Origin: a virus
DNA length: 20,597 bases
IMG/VR virus record: IMGVR_UViG_3300027082_000009
Coordinates: 1-20,597 of that record
Reading direction: 5' to 3' (one strand)
Within the stretch, counting starts at the first letter, position 1, and each line of letters starts with the position of its first letter. The position numbers were made by a program, and so were the translations under genes. Below the pieces are notes generated by a model. The model was not told where the DNA came from and searched no databases. It saw only the letters and a program-made list of their open reading frames with translations. Below are positions 14,311-20,597 of this stretch, piece by piece.

Positions 14311-14682
14311 ATGCGTGAACAAAAGCAAGTAGAGATTAATGGGGATAACTTTCTTATTACCCAATTCCCAGCACGTAAGGGTATCAAACTTGGTAAGAAG
14401 GTAGCGAAGGTTGTCCTTCCTGCAATTGGCAAGATGTACGGTGAAGAAGATAAAGAAGTTAACCTTGGTGATATGTTTGAGGTTGTCGCTGAGAATCTTG
14501 ATGAACTTGATGATAAAACCATCGAAGAACTTCTTTCAGAAACTACTGTTAACAAATACACCATTGACGTAGATAATTATTTCGCAGGCAACTATGGAAC
14601 ACTGTTCCAGCTTCTCTGGGAAATTGTTGAATTTAACTTTTCATCTGTTTTTTCAACACTCACCGGAGATACCGAAGAATAA
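14311..14682 (+). CDS. Tail assembly chaperone, short form (gpG-like)
   Basis: In most long-tailed phages two chaperone forms, made by recoding at the end of a shared frame, coat the tape measure while the tube grows. This 123-residue frame fits: REQKQVEINGDNFLITQFPARKGIKLGKKVAKVVLPAIG is the usual beta-hairpin and QFPA..g opening. It is followed by an acidic middle (YGEEDKEVNLGDMFEVVAENLDELDD), and NYGTLFQLLWEIVEFNFSSVF is near the end. The ATG at 14311 has GGGG nine bases upstream; a GTG at 14296 is in frame but has no Shine-Dalgarno. It lies between tube and tape measure, the canonical place. Confidence 0.8.
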   Translation: MREQKQVEINGDNFLITQFPARKGIKLGKKVAKVVLPAIGKMYGEEDKEVNLGDMFEVVAENLDELDDKTIEELLSETTVNKYTIDVDNYFAGNYGTLFQLLWEIVEFNFSSVFSTLTGDTEE

Positions 14683-14942
14683 ATTCGGGGGAATCTTCAG
14701 GTGAGGGTAAAAAGCCAACAACAATGACATCAAAGGTTTGGTCAAACTATAATGAAACAAGTGAGATTGAACCTGAAGTCTATATTATCGTTTCCAAGAA
14801 ATACGCAACACTGAAGGAACTTGATATTGATTATTCAGTAAGTGATTTGTATGACATCCTTGAGATAATTGATATTGAGAATGATATTGAAAGTGCCGCT
14901 CATAAGGATGCTGAACAGGAATCCAAGATGAATAAGCGTTAA
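14682..14942 (+). CDS. Tail assembly chaperone, recoded extension (gpT-like part)
   Basis: An open frame in the -1 register relative to the short form continues past its stop. It encodes NSGESSGEGKKPTTMTSKVW, then an acidic helical segment (ELDIDYSVSDLYDILEIIDIEND) ending EQESKMNKR. The ATG at 14724 has no correctly spaced Shine-Dalgarno, so expression is expected as a fusion to the short form. The slippery site is not obvious: TTTTTT at 14648-14653 is out of register for a classical heptamer, and the frame is open from there onward. The fused product would be roughly 210 residues. Position and composition fit the gpG/gpGT arrangement; the recoding mechanism is inference. Confidence 0.68.
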   Translation, partial: NSGESSGEGKKPTTMTSKVWSNYNETSEIEPEVYIIVSKKYATLKELDIDYSVSDLYDILEIIDIENDIESAAHKDAEQESKMNKR

Positions 14943-14968
14943 CACTTAACTTATAGAAGGTACTGCTT

Positions 14969-16129
14969 ATGGCAGGTGAAATTGCAAGTTTATTTGCGAA
15001 GCTTGGTTTCAAAGTTGACCGAAGAGGCTTGAAGTCTTTTGAAAAGGATTTGAAGGGTCTTAAGACAACTTTAGATTCTGAGAAGGGTGTTACTGGTGCT
15101 ACTAAGAAAGCTACAAAGTCCCAGAATAAACTCTTCAATGACATTAAAAAGAACTATTCTTCAAAGTTCAAACCTTCCTACGGGAAGATGAAAGAAGACT
15201 TGAGGAACCTTAAGCAGTCCTTTGCAGATGGTACTATCCAAGCAGAAGAATTCCAAGAGGCAAGGGGAAGGGTTCTAAAAGGTCTTCGTCAAGAAAATAA
15301 GAAATATTTTTCTAAGCAACGTCAACAGATTGCTGCACAAACTGCTGCTGAGAAAAGGGCTGCTGCTGAATTTAATCGTATTCAAAAAGAACGTACTAAG
15401 TTTGTTAATCAGCAGGCAACTGAAGCAGAACGTGCAGAACGTAAGAAACAAACAGCTTATCAAAAGACCCGTGCAAAACTTCTTCAGATTGAAAAGGGGT
15501 TTGATAAACACTCTGCACAGCTTAGGGAAATGCGTGATAGGTTCTCTTATGTGAATCAAGAGTACAAGAAAGGTAATATTACTCTTGAGAGACGTAGAGC
15601 ACTTTTGCAAGGAATCTATGCAGATTATCGTAGAGTTCAAGCTGCACAGTTAGCAACATCTGCTGGTAGTGTTGGTCCTTATGCTGGTGGTGCTGATCCT
15701 CGCCAACGGGGTACACACGGTCTTATCAGTGCTATCCACAGCGACCTTGCGATAGGTTCTATGATTGGTGGTTTTGCTGCCGCTCAATCTGTAAGGTCTT
15801 ATCAAGGCTTCCTCGCAATGGAGCAAGGCTTAACAGCAGCTACAGGAAGTGCTGAAAAAGCTGGTGAGGAGTTTGAATATCTTGTAGGACTTTCTAGGGA
15901 ACTTGGTCTTTTCGTTGGTGATCTTGGCAAGGCTTATTCACAACTCTCAGCAGCCGCTAGAGGTACTAGTCTAACAAACCAAGAAGTAAGAGACACTTTT
16001 AGAGGTGTTGCTTCACAAGCAAGGGTTCTTAATCTGTCTACCGCTGATACTGAAGGTGTTATGCGGAGTCTTGTGCAGATGTTAAATAAAGGTCAAATCA
16101 TGGCCGAGGAACTTAAGAACCAAATGGGT
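14969..16129 (+). CDS. Tape measure protein, exon 1
   Basis: First 387 residues of the tail tape measure protein, which fixes tail length and is ejected with DNA. Residues about 1-240 are charged and coiled-coil-like (LKSFEKDLKGLKTTLDSE, then EKRAAAEFNRIQKERTK and similar). From about residue 275 comes the conserved tape-measure domain: GFLAMEQGLTAATGSAEKAGEEFEYL, FRGVASQARVLNLS, and GQIMAEELKNQMG at the exon end. Without splicing the frame stops at 16145-16147, within the guide sequence. The splice site after GGT (16129) follows from an 8-bp P1 with a terminal U-G pair. Shine-Dalgarno: GAAGG. Confidence 0.88.
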
Positions 16130-16380
16130 AGGCTTTTGCCCATTTAAAACCTGTCTAATTCGGGGAAACTCTCACTGAGACAATCCCGAGCGAAGCTTTG
16201 AAACATTCAATGAATGTGGATTTGAACGTGTAACGACTAACTGTACTCTACAAGCGATTGGTAGGGGAAACGGCAGGCTTTGGTGAAAACCATTGAAGAT
16301 ATAGTCTCAACTTCTATGGCGACATAGAGATGCAGGTAAAGCTGCTGATAGAACCGTAGCGGGTTTTATTGAAGACACTG
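16130..16380 (+). ncRNA. Group I intron, 251 bp, ORF-less, in the tape measure gene
   Basis: P1: exon end AAATGGGT (16122-16129) pairs with guide GCCCATTT (16138-16145), including the required U-G at the splice site. P4: TTCGGG (16159-16164) with CCCGAG (16185-16190). P6a-type hairpin: ACATTC/GAATGT (about 16203-16217). P7: GACTA (16235-16239) with TAGTC (16302-16306), inside TGTAACGACTA and GATATAGTCT. P9: CTATG/CATAG (16314-16327) capped by a GCGA tetraloop. The last base is G16380. Joining 16129 to 16381 gives NQMG-ERLPGSMQ, the expected uninterrupted tape-measure motif. Core segments resemble the sheath intron closely. Confidence 0.92.
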
Positions 16381-17565
16381 GAAAGACTCCCCGGTAGTAT
16401 GCAGGCTGCAAGCCGTGCTGCATATAATCTGGGAATTACTCAAGAAGCAACTACACAAGAACTCTTCAAAGCTATGGAGCAAGGTAAGCTCATGGCAGAG
16501 GAATTCTTGCCAGAGTTCTCCAAAGAACTCTTGAAAGCTGCTAATGAAGGTGGTGCTCTTGCAGAAGCAATGCAGACTACCGGCGCTGCAATTGGTAGAT
16601 TTCAAACTAACTTCTGGCTTGCTAACAAGACCTTTAACGAATCCGGCTTCGACAAAAACATAAGAATCCTGATTAATACTTTCAGCGATTTTTTGCAAGA
16701 ATCTGAAGGTCTTTTCCAGTTCCTCGGTGAAATGTCCGAATTTGTTATCTACCCTTTAAGGGCAGCCGGTGAAGCCCTTGAGCTTGTTGGTATCAAACTG
16801 ACAGATTTTGCAGAATCCTCTGAGGGCAACATTGCAAAACTCAAAGCCCTTTCGGCTTTCTTCCTCAGTTTGTTCAAGACAGGTAGAAAACTTCTTGCTG
16901 TATTTTTGCTTATCCCTATGGCATCTTCGGGGCTTACAAAGTTTGTGCGAGAGGGCAATCTTGAATGGTCTGAATGGCTTGCAACGCTCGGCAGTATTGC
17001 GGGTATTCTCGCTTGGATGTACAGCCTGAAGAAGCCCAAGATACTTGGGAATATTGGCGGTTCTGTCTTGGGTGGCGCTGCTGCTGGTGCTGGTGCTGGT
17101 GTGGTAAAGAGGTCACTGCCAGTAAAAATTGTCTCTCTGTTGGGCTTGGGCTCGATGGCGAAAGTGGCTTCTGTCCTGTATTCTAAAAAGATTGGCGGCA
17201 GCGAGCAACTTGATTATCTCCCCCAAGGCTCAGAAGGAATGACACCTTTTGTCCCACAACCTAGTTATAACGAAACCCCCGGCGCTGATCCAAGAGCAAG
17301 TCAGCGATCAATGCTTGATAGGTTCGGGGAGGCTGTGACAAACTGGGCAGATAAAAGGATTCAGCAATACGAGGAAGGCATGAACCAACCTTGGAATCCT
17401 AATTATCAACCCGAGCCCAATGCTAGAACATCCATCATTAATAATGATGTGACTTTCAACATTGAGGGCGGAGATGCCGCACAAGTTGAAGACAGCGTAA
17501 TTCGTGTTATTAACGAATATCTGATTCGACCAACAAGTGCAAATGAACCCGTAACAGAGAAGTAA
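16381..17565 (+). CDS. Tape measure protein, exon 2
   Basis: Residues 388-781 of the tape measure protein. It opens with ERLPGSMQAASRAAYNLGIT, which completes the conserved (N/Q)Q(M/L)GERLPGA motif begun in exon 1. It then has ELFKAMEQGKLMAEEFLPEFSKELLKAA, another conserved helix of this family. Hydrophobic segments follow, LLAVFLLIPMASSG, WLATLGSIAGILAWMYSL and a Gly/Ala stretch GGAAAGAGAGVV, suited to membrane insertion during ejection. The C-terminal 100 residues are polar. An apparent TTG start at 16369 lies in the intron and is not used. With the usual ratio of about 1.5 angstrom per residue, 781 residues predict a tail near 115-120 nm. Confidence 0.88.
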   Translation, partial: ERLPGSMQAASRAAYNLGITQEATTQELFKAMEQGKLMAEEFLPEFSKELLKAANEGGALAEAMQTTGAAIGRFQTNFWLANKTFNESGFDKNIRILINTFSDFLQESEGLFQFLGEMSEFVIYPLRAAGEALELVGIKLTDFAESSEGNIAKLKALSAFFLSLFKTGRKLLAVFLLIPMASSGLTKFVREGNLEWSEWLATLGSIAGILAWMYSLKKPKILGNIGGSVLGGAAAGAGAGVVKRSLPVKIVSLLGLGSMAKVASVLYSKKIGGSEQLDYLPQGSEGMTPFVPQPSYNETPGADPRASQRSMLDRFGEAVTNWADKRIQQYEEGMNQPWNPNYQPEPNARTSIINNDVTFNIEGGDAAQVEDSVIRVINEYLIRPTSANEPVTEK

Positions 17566-17600
17566 CAAAAAGCCCACCAAGAACAATATCAAGGTGGGCT
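17566..17600 (-). terminator. Intrinsic terminator of the minus-strand unit
   Basis: AGCCCACC (17571-17578) and GGTGGGCT (17593-17600) form a perfect 8-bp GC-rich stem with a 14-nt loop. Read on the minus strand it is followed by a TTTTTGTT U-tract; on the + strand no U-tract follows. It lies six bases beyond the stop of the minus-strand gene and directly abuts the tape measure stop. Confidence 0.8.
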
Positions 17601-17605
17601 AATCT

Positions 17606-17785
17606 TCAACTGTTAATCTCTTGTTGAATAAAAATATCAATCATGTCATTGTGTTCTTTTGTTTTCATGTGACAGACTACCCATATCACTACCCACGGAA
17701 CAAACAACACTGTCATAATACCGTGGAAGATGTGGGAAGTCTTCTTTTTCTGAAGTTGCAATTCTGCTACTTTTGCGTTGTCCAT
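17606..17785 (-). CDS. Small membrane protein, 59 residues, antisense moron-like gene
   Basis: A short minus-strand gene in the only gap of about 300 bases in the window. The product starts MDNAKVAELQLQKKKTSHIF and has one hydrophobic segment of about 20 residues (GIMTVLFVPWVVIWVVCHM, residues 22-40). Its tail is polar (KTKEHNDMIDIFIQQEINS). The charge pattern (Lys-rich before the segment) suggests a cytoplasmic N-terminus. It has its own promoter (17818-17846), an AGGAG Shine-Dalgarno with 6-nt spacing, and its own terminator. I do not recognise the family. A complete expression cassette in opposite orientation to the late genes is typical of morons, which often act on the host, for example in superinfection exclusion; that role is only inference. 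Confidence 0.72.
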   Translation of the reverse strand: MDNAKVAELQLQKKKTSHIFHGIMTVLFVPWVVIWVVCHMKTKEHNDMIDIFIQQEINS

Positions 17786-17817
17786 TCTATTCTCCTGTGT
17801 TGTTTACAAGCAGGGTC

Positions 17818-17846
17818 ATAATACCAAAGCCCGCAATCTATGTCAA
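17818..17846 (-). promoter_or_regulatory. Sigma70-type promoter for the 59-residue membrane protein
   Basis: On the minus strand, TTGACA (17841-17846), a 17-bp spacer and TATTAT (17818-17823) form a near-perfect promoter. The predicted start, near 17811, is about 25 bases before the ATG at 17785. Confidence 0.8.
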
Positions 17847-17870
17847 CACCAATTTTTAAAAGGATTCATT

Positions 17871-18686
17871 ATGGCTCTAGCATTGCTTTTTGAAAATGAC
17901 GATGTGTTGTACCTAGACACAGTAACCAATTACTCAAAGTCCAGGTCTTCGTCAATCTCCAATCACCCTGTGGATTCTTCAGCAACCGTCACTGATCATG
18001 TTTCAAAACAGAATCCCGTGTTCAGTATGCGGGCCATCATTAGTGCTGCTGATTTCCACACGACATTCACCCGACCACAAGAACTGATTGAAGGCTCCGA
18101 ACAGAATCCGCCCATTGCTTCAGAATATAATCAACCCGCAAGCGGTGTTGCTATTACATCACCATCCAGTTTGCTTGATTTGCTCCCCGGTAGTGTTCAG
18201 CAATTCATCAGTTCCCAAACTTTTTCTAGTATCGCAATTGATCCGTTTCGCGGATATAGTCATCAAATTGCCAGAGATAGGCTGGAGACTGCTTGGGATA
18301 ATTCAGAAATCATCACTGTTCTTGATTATGATTTTGACGTTTCCACAGGTAGGTCTGTCTCAGTAAAAGTTATTGAAAACTGCATCATGGAGCGTCTTGA
18401 GGATGTTGAGGACGTTGATACTGGTGACTCACTAACTGTTAATCTTACATTTCGAAAAGTCCGATTCGCTTATCTGAAGGAAGTGGACGTAGAGATCACC
18501 CAACAAACGTCCTCAGAAGTTTCAGACGAGGCATCCGGTGAATCAGATAAAGGGGATGTTACTTCTTCTGCTGAACGGGAAAGTAAAGAATATCTGATTG
18601 AGAGCGGTGGGAAAGATGTGAGAGGTTTTCTTCTTAACCTTGCGGGCTTTCCTCAAGAGGCTTCAGAGTCATTGGAGGCACCATAA
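17871..18686 (+). CDS. Dit-like baseplate/tail protein
   Basis: Probable distal-tail (Dit-like) protein linking tube and baseplate hub, 271 residues. The N-terminal region VLYLDTVTNYSKSRSSSISNHPVDSSATVTDHVSKQNP carries the S..I..HPV..ga.itDHv...P signature of Dit-like tail protein N-terminal domains. It is followed by FSMRAIISAADF. The central IITVLDYDFDVSTGRSVSVKVIENCIMERLEDVEDVDTGDSLTVNLTFRKVRF is the typical beta-barrel stretch (Y.n.vi.......d...al.f...f.qi). The last 60 residues are Ser/Glu-rich and probably flexible. I chose the ATG at 17871 because AGGA lies six bases upstream; the frame extends to 17778 without a Shine-Dalgarno. The stop overlaps the next start. Confidence 0.8.
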   Translation: MALALLFENDDVLYLDTVTNYSKSRSSSISNHPVDSSATVTDHVSKQNPVFSMRAIISAADFHTTFTRPQELIEGSEQNPPIASEYNQPASGVAITSPSSLLDLLPGSVQQFISSQTFSSIAIDPFRGYSHQIARDRLETAWDNSEIITVLDYDFDVSTGRSVSVKVIENCIMERLEDVEDVDTGDSLTVNLTFRKVRFAYLKEVDVEITQQTSSEVSDEASGESDKGDVTSSAERESKEYLIESGGKDVRGFLLNLAGFPQEASESLEAP

Positions 18687-19009
18687 TGCAAATCATCTGT
18701 CCACTATACCAAGACCCCTTCTACAGCTATTCAATAGACCTTTCAGGGGATACTTACGTATTGACCTTTCGTTATTCTTCCCGTTCACAAGGATACTTGA
18801 TGGATATTGAAGATGCTGAAGAGAATAGTATTATCCGTGGTATCAAACTTGTTCCTGCTTATCCACTGACAGAACAATATTCATTGGAAAATCCTATTGG
18901 TGAATTCTATCTAATTCCTATTGAAGAAGCCAACTTGGCAAATTCATCAATCCCCGATCCCAGACGTGTTGATCAAACTCACGTATTGTATTACACAGAT
19001 GAATTATGA
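18686..19009 (+). CDS. Baseplate plug protein (Pam3 gp18-like)
   Basis: A 107-residue protein resembling the plug that closes the baseplate hub in simple contractile tails such as cyanophage Pam3. Seen: a strand pair SYSIDLSGDTYVLTFRYSSRSQGYLMDIED, then IIRGIKLVPAYPLTEQYS, ending IGEFYLIPIEEAN followed by a short region with HVLYYTDEL. The order l.g..y.l.f.yn.r.......i.d..g..i..g..l......l........p.g.l.......... fits that family. Its ATG overlaps the Dit stop (TAATG). It lies directly after Dit, where the plug gene is expected, but a minus-strand endonuclease separates it from the hub gene. Confidence 0.72.
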   Translation: MQIICPLYQDPFYSYSIDLSGDTYVLTFRYSSRSQGYLMDIEDAEENSIIRGIKLVPAYPLTEQYSLENPIGEFYLIPIEEANLANSSIPDPRRVDQTHVLYYTDEL

Positions 19010-19030
19010 CCCCTATTACAAGGGGTCTTT
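19008..19030. terminator. Bidirectional terminator-like hairpin between convergent genes
   Basis: GACCCCT (19008-19014) and AGGGGTC (19021-19027) form a perfect 7-bp stem with a 6-nt loop. TTT follows on the + strand; the minus side runs into ATAATT. It overlaps the stop codons of both flanking genes (TGA of the plug, TAA of the endonuclease). U-runs are short, so termination may be partial. Confidence 0.6.
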
Positions 19031-20152
19031 CATCAATCTGATTATATTGTGCTCTTCGCTTAAATCAAAACATTCAGAACGTCCTGCAAACTTCTTTTCT
19101 GGAAAGTGTTTCATTAATTCGCTGTCCATCAGAATATCTTGTTCTCTTTGAAAGAGTTTTCTAGCTGGAGAATCCTTAACAATAAAAACAACTTCTATAT
19201 CTCTATAGCCGCTGTTTCGTTGTATTTCCAGAATGCGTCTATTGACATCCTTTGATAAACCAATTTTTAGAAATTCGGAATCTATCTTTAATAGGTATAA
19301 ATTACTCTTATTATTGTTACTCCCGTAGAAACCTGCCAGACCATAAGCAGAATTTCTCTTCCAATATTCGCCATTCTTTCTCTTTTCCTCGCTACACTCT
19401 GGACAACCAGTCTTATCGTAGTAGTGAGAAAATGCTGACAAGAAGAAACTACCATGGCGCGGGCAAACGATTTCGGATTTATTTTTCATGTTTTTATAAG
19501 AGAACTTTGAATAATCATATAACTCTTCATGAACTTCTTTAAATCTGGATAGCCAACAAGGAAGACTATTGCATTTCGTGCAAAGAGGACACCCGCCATT
19601 TCTTAAGTGTGATGTCGGAGTTTGCATGAAGTAACCATGTACTCTGCACCCTATTTTAATTTTTGTTCTTTTATCAACATACTCAACTTTTGAATAATCA
19701 TAGAGGTTTCCGTATTTTTCAAAAGCACTATTTAGAAAACCTTCTTTTGTTTTTCTTTTCGAGTTTTTGATTTTTTCGTTACCGCAAGATGGGCATCCGT
19801 ATTTAAGATGGTTCCCAGCCTTTTGAGTAAATGTGCCATGTGCAGGACATGAAATCTCTACTGTCGTTGAAGAATTGAACTTTCTGACATTTGGGTTTTG
19901 ATAAGAATAAAAATCTCCGTGCTTCTTCTTGGCCCTCTCCAAGAAATTCTTCCATGTATATCTTAAAACATTTGAACATGTCGGACAACCACTACCGGAC
20001 AAGAAGTGTTGCCTTCTTTTGTAGAACTGTCCATGTGTTTTACACATTGCAGTGACGTAAGGCGAATTTTTGATCACCATAGACCAATCAAGACAATAAG
20101 TATTTCCATGTACAGCGCGAACTTTTTCAAGATACTTTTTCAAGTCTAGCAT
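19016..20152 (-). CDS. Zinc-ribbon repeat / GIY-YIG-like homing endonuclease, opposite strand
   Basis: Predicted mobile DNA nuclease, 378 residues. The first 270 residues hold four DUF723-like repeats, each about 60 residues and shaped K.HG..YdYs ... C..HG.F....  H....GCP.C. Examples are CKTHGQF ... GSGCPTC, CPAHGTF ... YGCPSC, CRVHGYF ... GGCPLC and CPRHGSF ... TGCPEC, the cysteines being likely zinc ligands for DNA binding. The C-terminal domain NLYLLKIDSEFLKIGLSKDVNRRILEIQ resembles a divergent GIY-YIG/T5orf172 nuclease: KIG replaces YIG, with Arg in NRRI and Glu in FQREQDIL as candidate catalytic residues. I prefer the ATG at 20152, which has GAGGGAGAG upstream; an ATG at 20170 is only a few bases from the predicted transcript start. 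Confidence 0.82.
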   Translation of the reverse strand: MLDLKKYLEKVRAVHGNTYCLDWSMVIKNSPYVTAMCKTHGQFYKRRQHFLSGSGCPTCSNVLRYTWKNFLERAKKKHGDFYSYQNPNVRKFNSSTTVEISCPAHGTFTQKAGNHLKYGCPSCGNEKIKNSKRKTKEGFLNSAFEKYGNLYDYSKVEYVDKRTKIKIGCRVHGYFMQTPTSHLRNGGCPLCTKCNSLPCWLSRFKEVHEELYDYSKFSYKNMKNKSEIVCPRHGSFFLSAFSHYYDKTGCPECSEEKRKNGEYWKRNSAYGLAGFYGSNNNKSNLYLLKIDSEFLKIGLSKDVNRRILEIQRNSGYRDIEVVFIVKDSPARKLFQREQDILMDSELMKHFPEKKFAGRSECFDLSEEHNIIRLMKDPL

Positions 20153-20182
20153 AAAAACTCTCCCTCTCATTATCCTACAATT

Positions 20183-20211
20183 ATTATCTCACAGTGGTGG
20201 TCGGATGTCAA
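20183..20211 (-). promoter_or_regulatory. Sigma70-type promoter for the minus-strand endonuclease
   Basis: On the minus strand, an exact TTGACA (20206-20211), a 17-bp spacer and GATAAT (20183-20188) form a strong promoter. Its -35 box overlaps the start codon of the + strand hub gene (ATG at 20205). Transcription should start near 20176, consistent with translation from 20152. Confidence 0.8.
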
Positions 20212-20597
20212 GTAATAATACAATGTTCAAACGTTCTTACGAACTTTTAATTGGTGAACCTAACAGCGGGAAGGGGCTTCAAATCATTGGTGATGAAGAT
20301 GCCAATAAAGGTCTTCAAGTATCCTTTAGAATCAAGAAACACATTGACAATAAAGAAAACAGCAACACGTGTTCCATTGATCTTTACAACCTCTCTGAAG
20401 ATTCCATCAGATATATACAAAAACCTAATATGGCAATCATCTTCAAAGTAGGTTATAATAATGATAACAAGCTGCTTTTTCAAGGGATGATTTCAGAGGT
20501 TGATACTGATGACAGGTCTTCAGGAAATGATCGTAAGACCACCCTCAAGTGTGTCCCCGCTGACTCCTTAACTTATCGCCCGGTTATATCCAAGACT
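20205..20597 (+). CDS. Baseplate hub-like protein, N-terminal part (3' truncated by window edge)
   Basis: The frame is open from the ATG at 20205 to the end of the window (131 codons). The visible part, FKRSYELLIGEPNSGKGLQI, then LQVSFRIKKHIDNKENSNTCSIDLYNLSEDSIRYI and MAIIFKVGYNNDNKLLFQGMISEV, is the typical opening of phage hub proteins (F.f.v.k......n...i.iyNLs......i.....v.l.aGY.....lif.G.i). This matches Pam3-type and other gp27/gp44-like hubs. The Shine-Dalgarno is weak (GGTGGTCGG); a second ATG at 20223 is possible. The hub would follow the plug gene directly if the minus-strand endonuclease were absent, supporting insertion of the latter. Confidence 0.75.
   Translation, partial: MSSNNTMFKRSYELLIGEPNSGKGLQIIGDEDANKGLQVSFRIKKHIDNKENSNTCSIDLYNLSEDSIRYIQKPNMAIIFKVGYNNDNKLLFQGMISEVDTDDRSSGNDRKTTLKCVPADSLTYRPVISKT

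Noticed and set aside
14682-14730. Third group I intron at the chaperone junction
   Set aside because: Only the 12-nt P-like segment is present; there is no partner CCCGAG, no GACTA/TAGTC pair and no room for a core.
16369-17565. A separate gene starting at the TTG at 16369
   Set aside because: The first four codons are intron sequence; the conserved tape-measure motif is only complete after splicing.
17778-17870. N-terminal extension of the Dit-like gene from 17778
   Set aside because: No Shine-Dalgarno, unlike family starts, and it overlaps the minus-strand cassette; ATG 17871 has AGGA at proper spacing.
18250-18262. GATATAGTC resembling the intron P7 segment
   Set aside because: Lies in the conserved Dit-like coding region with no other intron elements around it.
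1-20597. tRNA genes, CRISPR arrays, insertion sequences, integrase or attachment sites
   Set aside because: None could be seen on either strand; mobile elements here are introns and homing endonucleases only.

Overview
The window is part of the virion-structure module of a tailed phage with a contractile tail (myovirus type). It starts inside the large terminase gene and ends inside a baseplate hub gene. Almost everything reads on the + strand and is tightly packed, with overlapping stop/start codons, good Shine-Dalgarno sequences and near-consensus sigma70 promoters. This suits a phage of a Gram-negative, probably gammaproteobacterial, host. The host cannot be named from the sequence, and a prophage cannot be excluded.

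Layout. 2-8301 is the DNA-packaging and head block: TerL (C-terminal part), Mu gp29-like portal, Mu gpF-like minor head protein, a free-standing HNH homing endonuclease, a ChaB/XkdF-type prohead protease, a scaffold-like protein, a decoration protein, the major capsid protein, a GIY-YIG homing endonuclease and a small basic protein. 8378-11022 is the neck block: an unrecognised structural protein, head-tail adaptor, tail-completion (gp10/gpG-like) protein, head-closure protein, tail terminator and a 69-residue unknown. 11053-17565 is the tail: sheath, three tandem tail-tube-like paralogues, a chaperone pair apparently joined by recoding, and the tape measure. 17566-20597 is the start of the baseplate: a Dit-like protein, a Pam3-gp18-like plug and a hub-like protein that runs off the window. 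Two minus-strand insertions interrupt this last block.

The most notable content is a layer of mobile and RNA elements on the structural genes. (1) The sheath and tape-measure genes are each split by a small ORF-less group I intron (258 and 251 bp). Both have recognisable P1, P4, P7 and P9 elements, and precise splicing restores conserved protein motifs. (2) Three free-standing homing-endonuclease-like genes (HNH, GIY-YIG, zinc-ribbon plus GIY-YIG-like) sit between structural genes. Two have their own near-consensus promoters. For the GIY-YIG gene, the promoter start point falls inside the 5' arm of a 9-bp hairpin that hides the ribosome binding site in read-through transcripts. (3) A self-contained minus-strand unit (promoter, 59-residue membrane protein, terminator) lies between the tape measure and Dit genes. 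(4) A compact interlocking stem arrangement upstream of 8378 predicts an RNA pseudoknot. (5) The portal promoter lies between the arms of a 15-bp imperfect inverted repeat.

All functional names rest on recognising motifs and gene order by eye. No database search or folding program was run.
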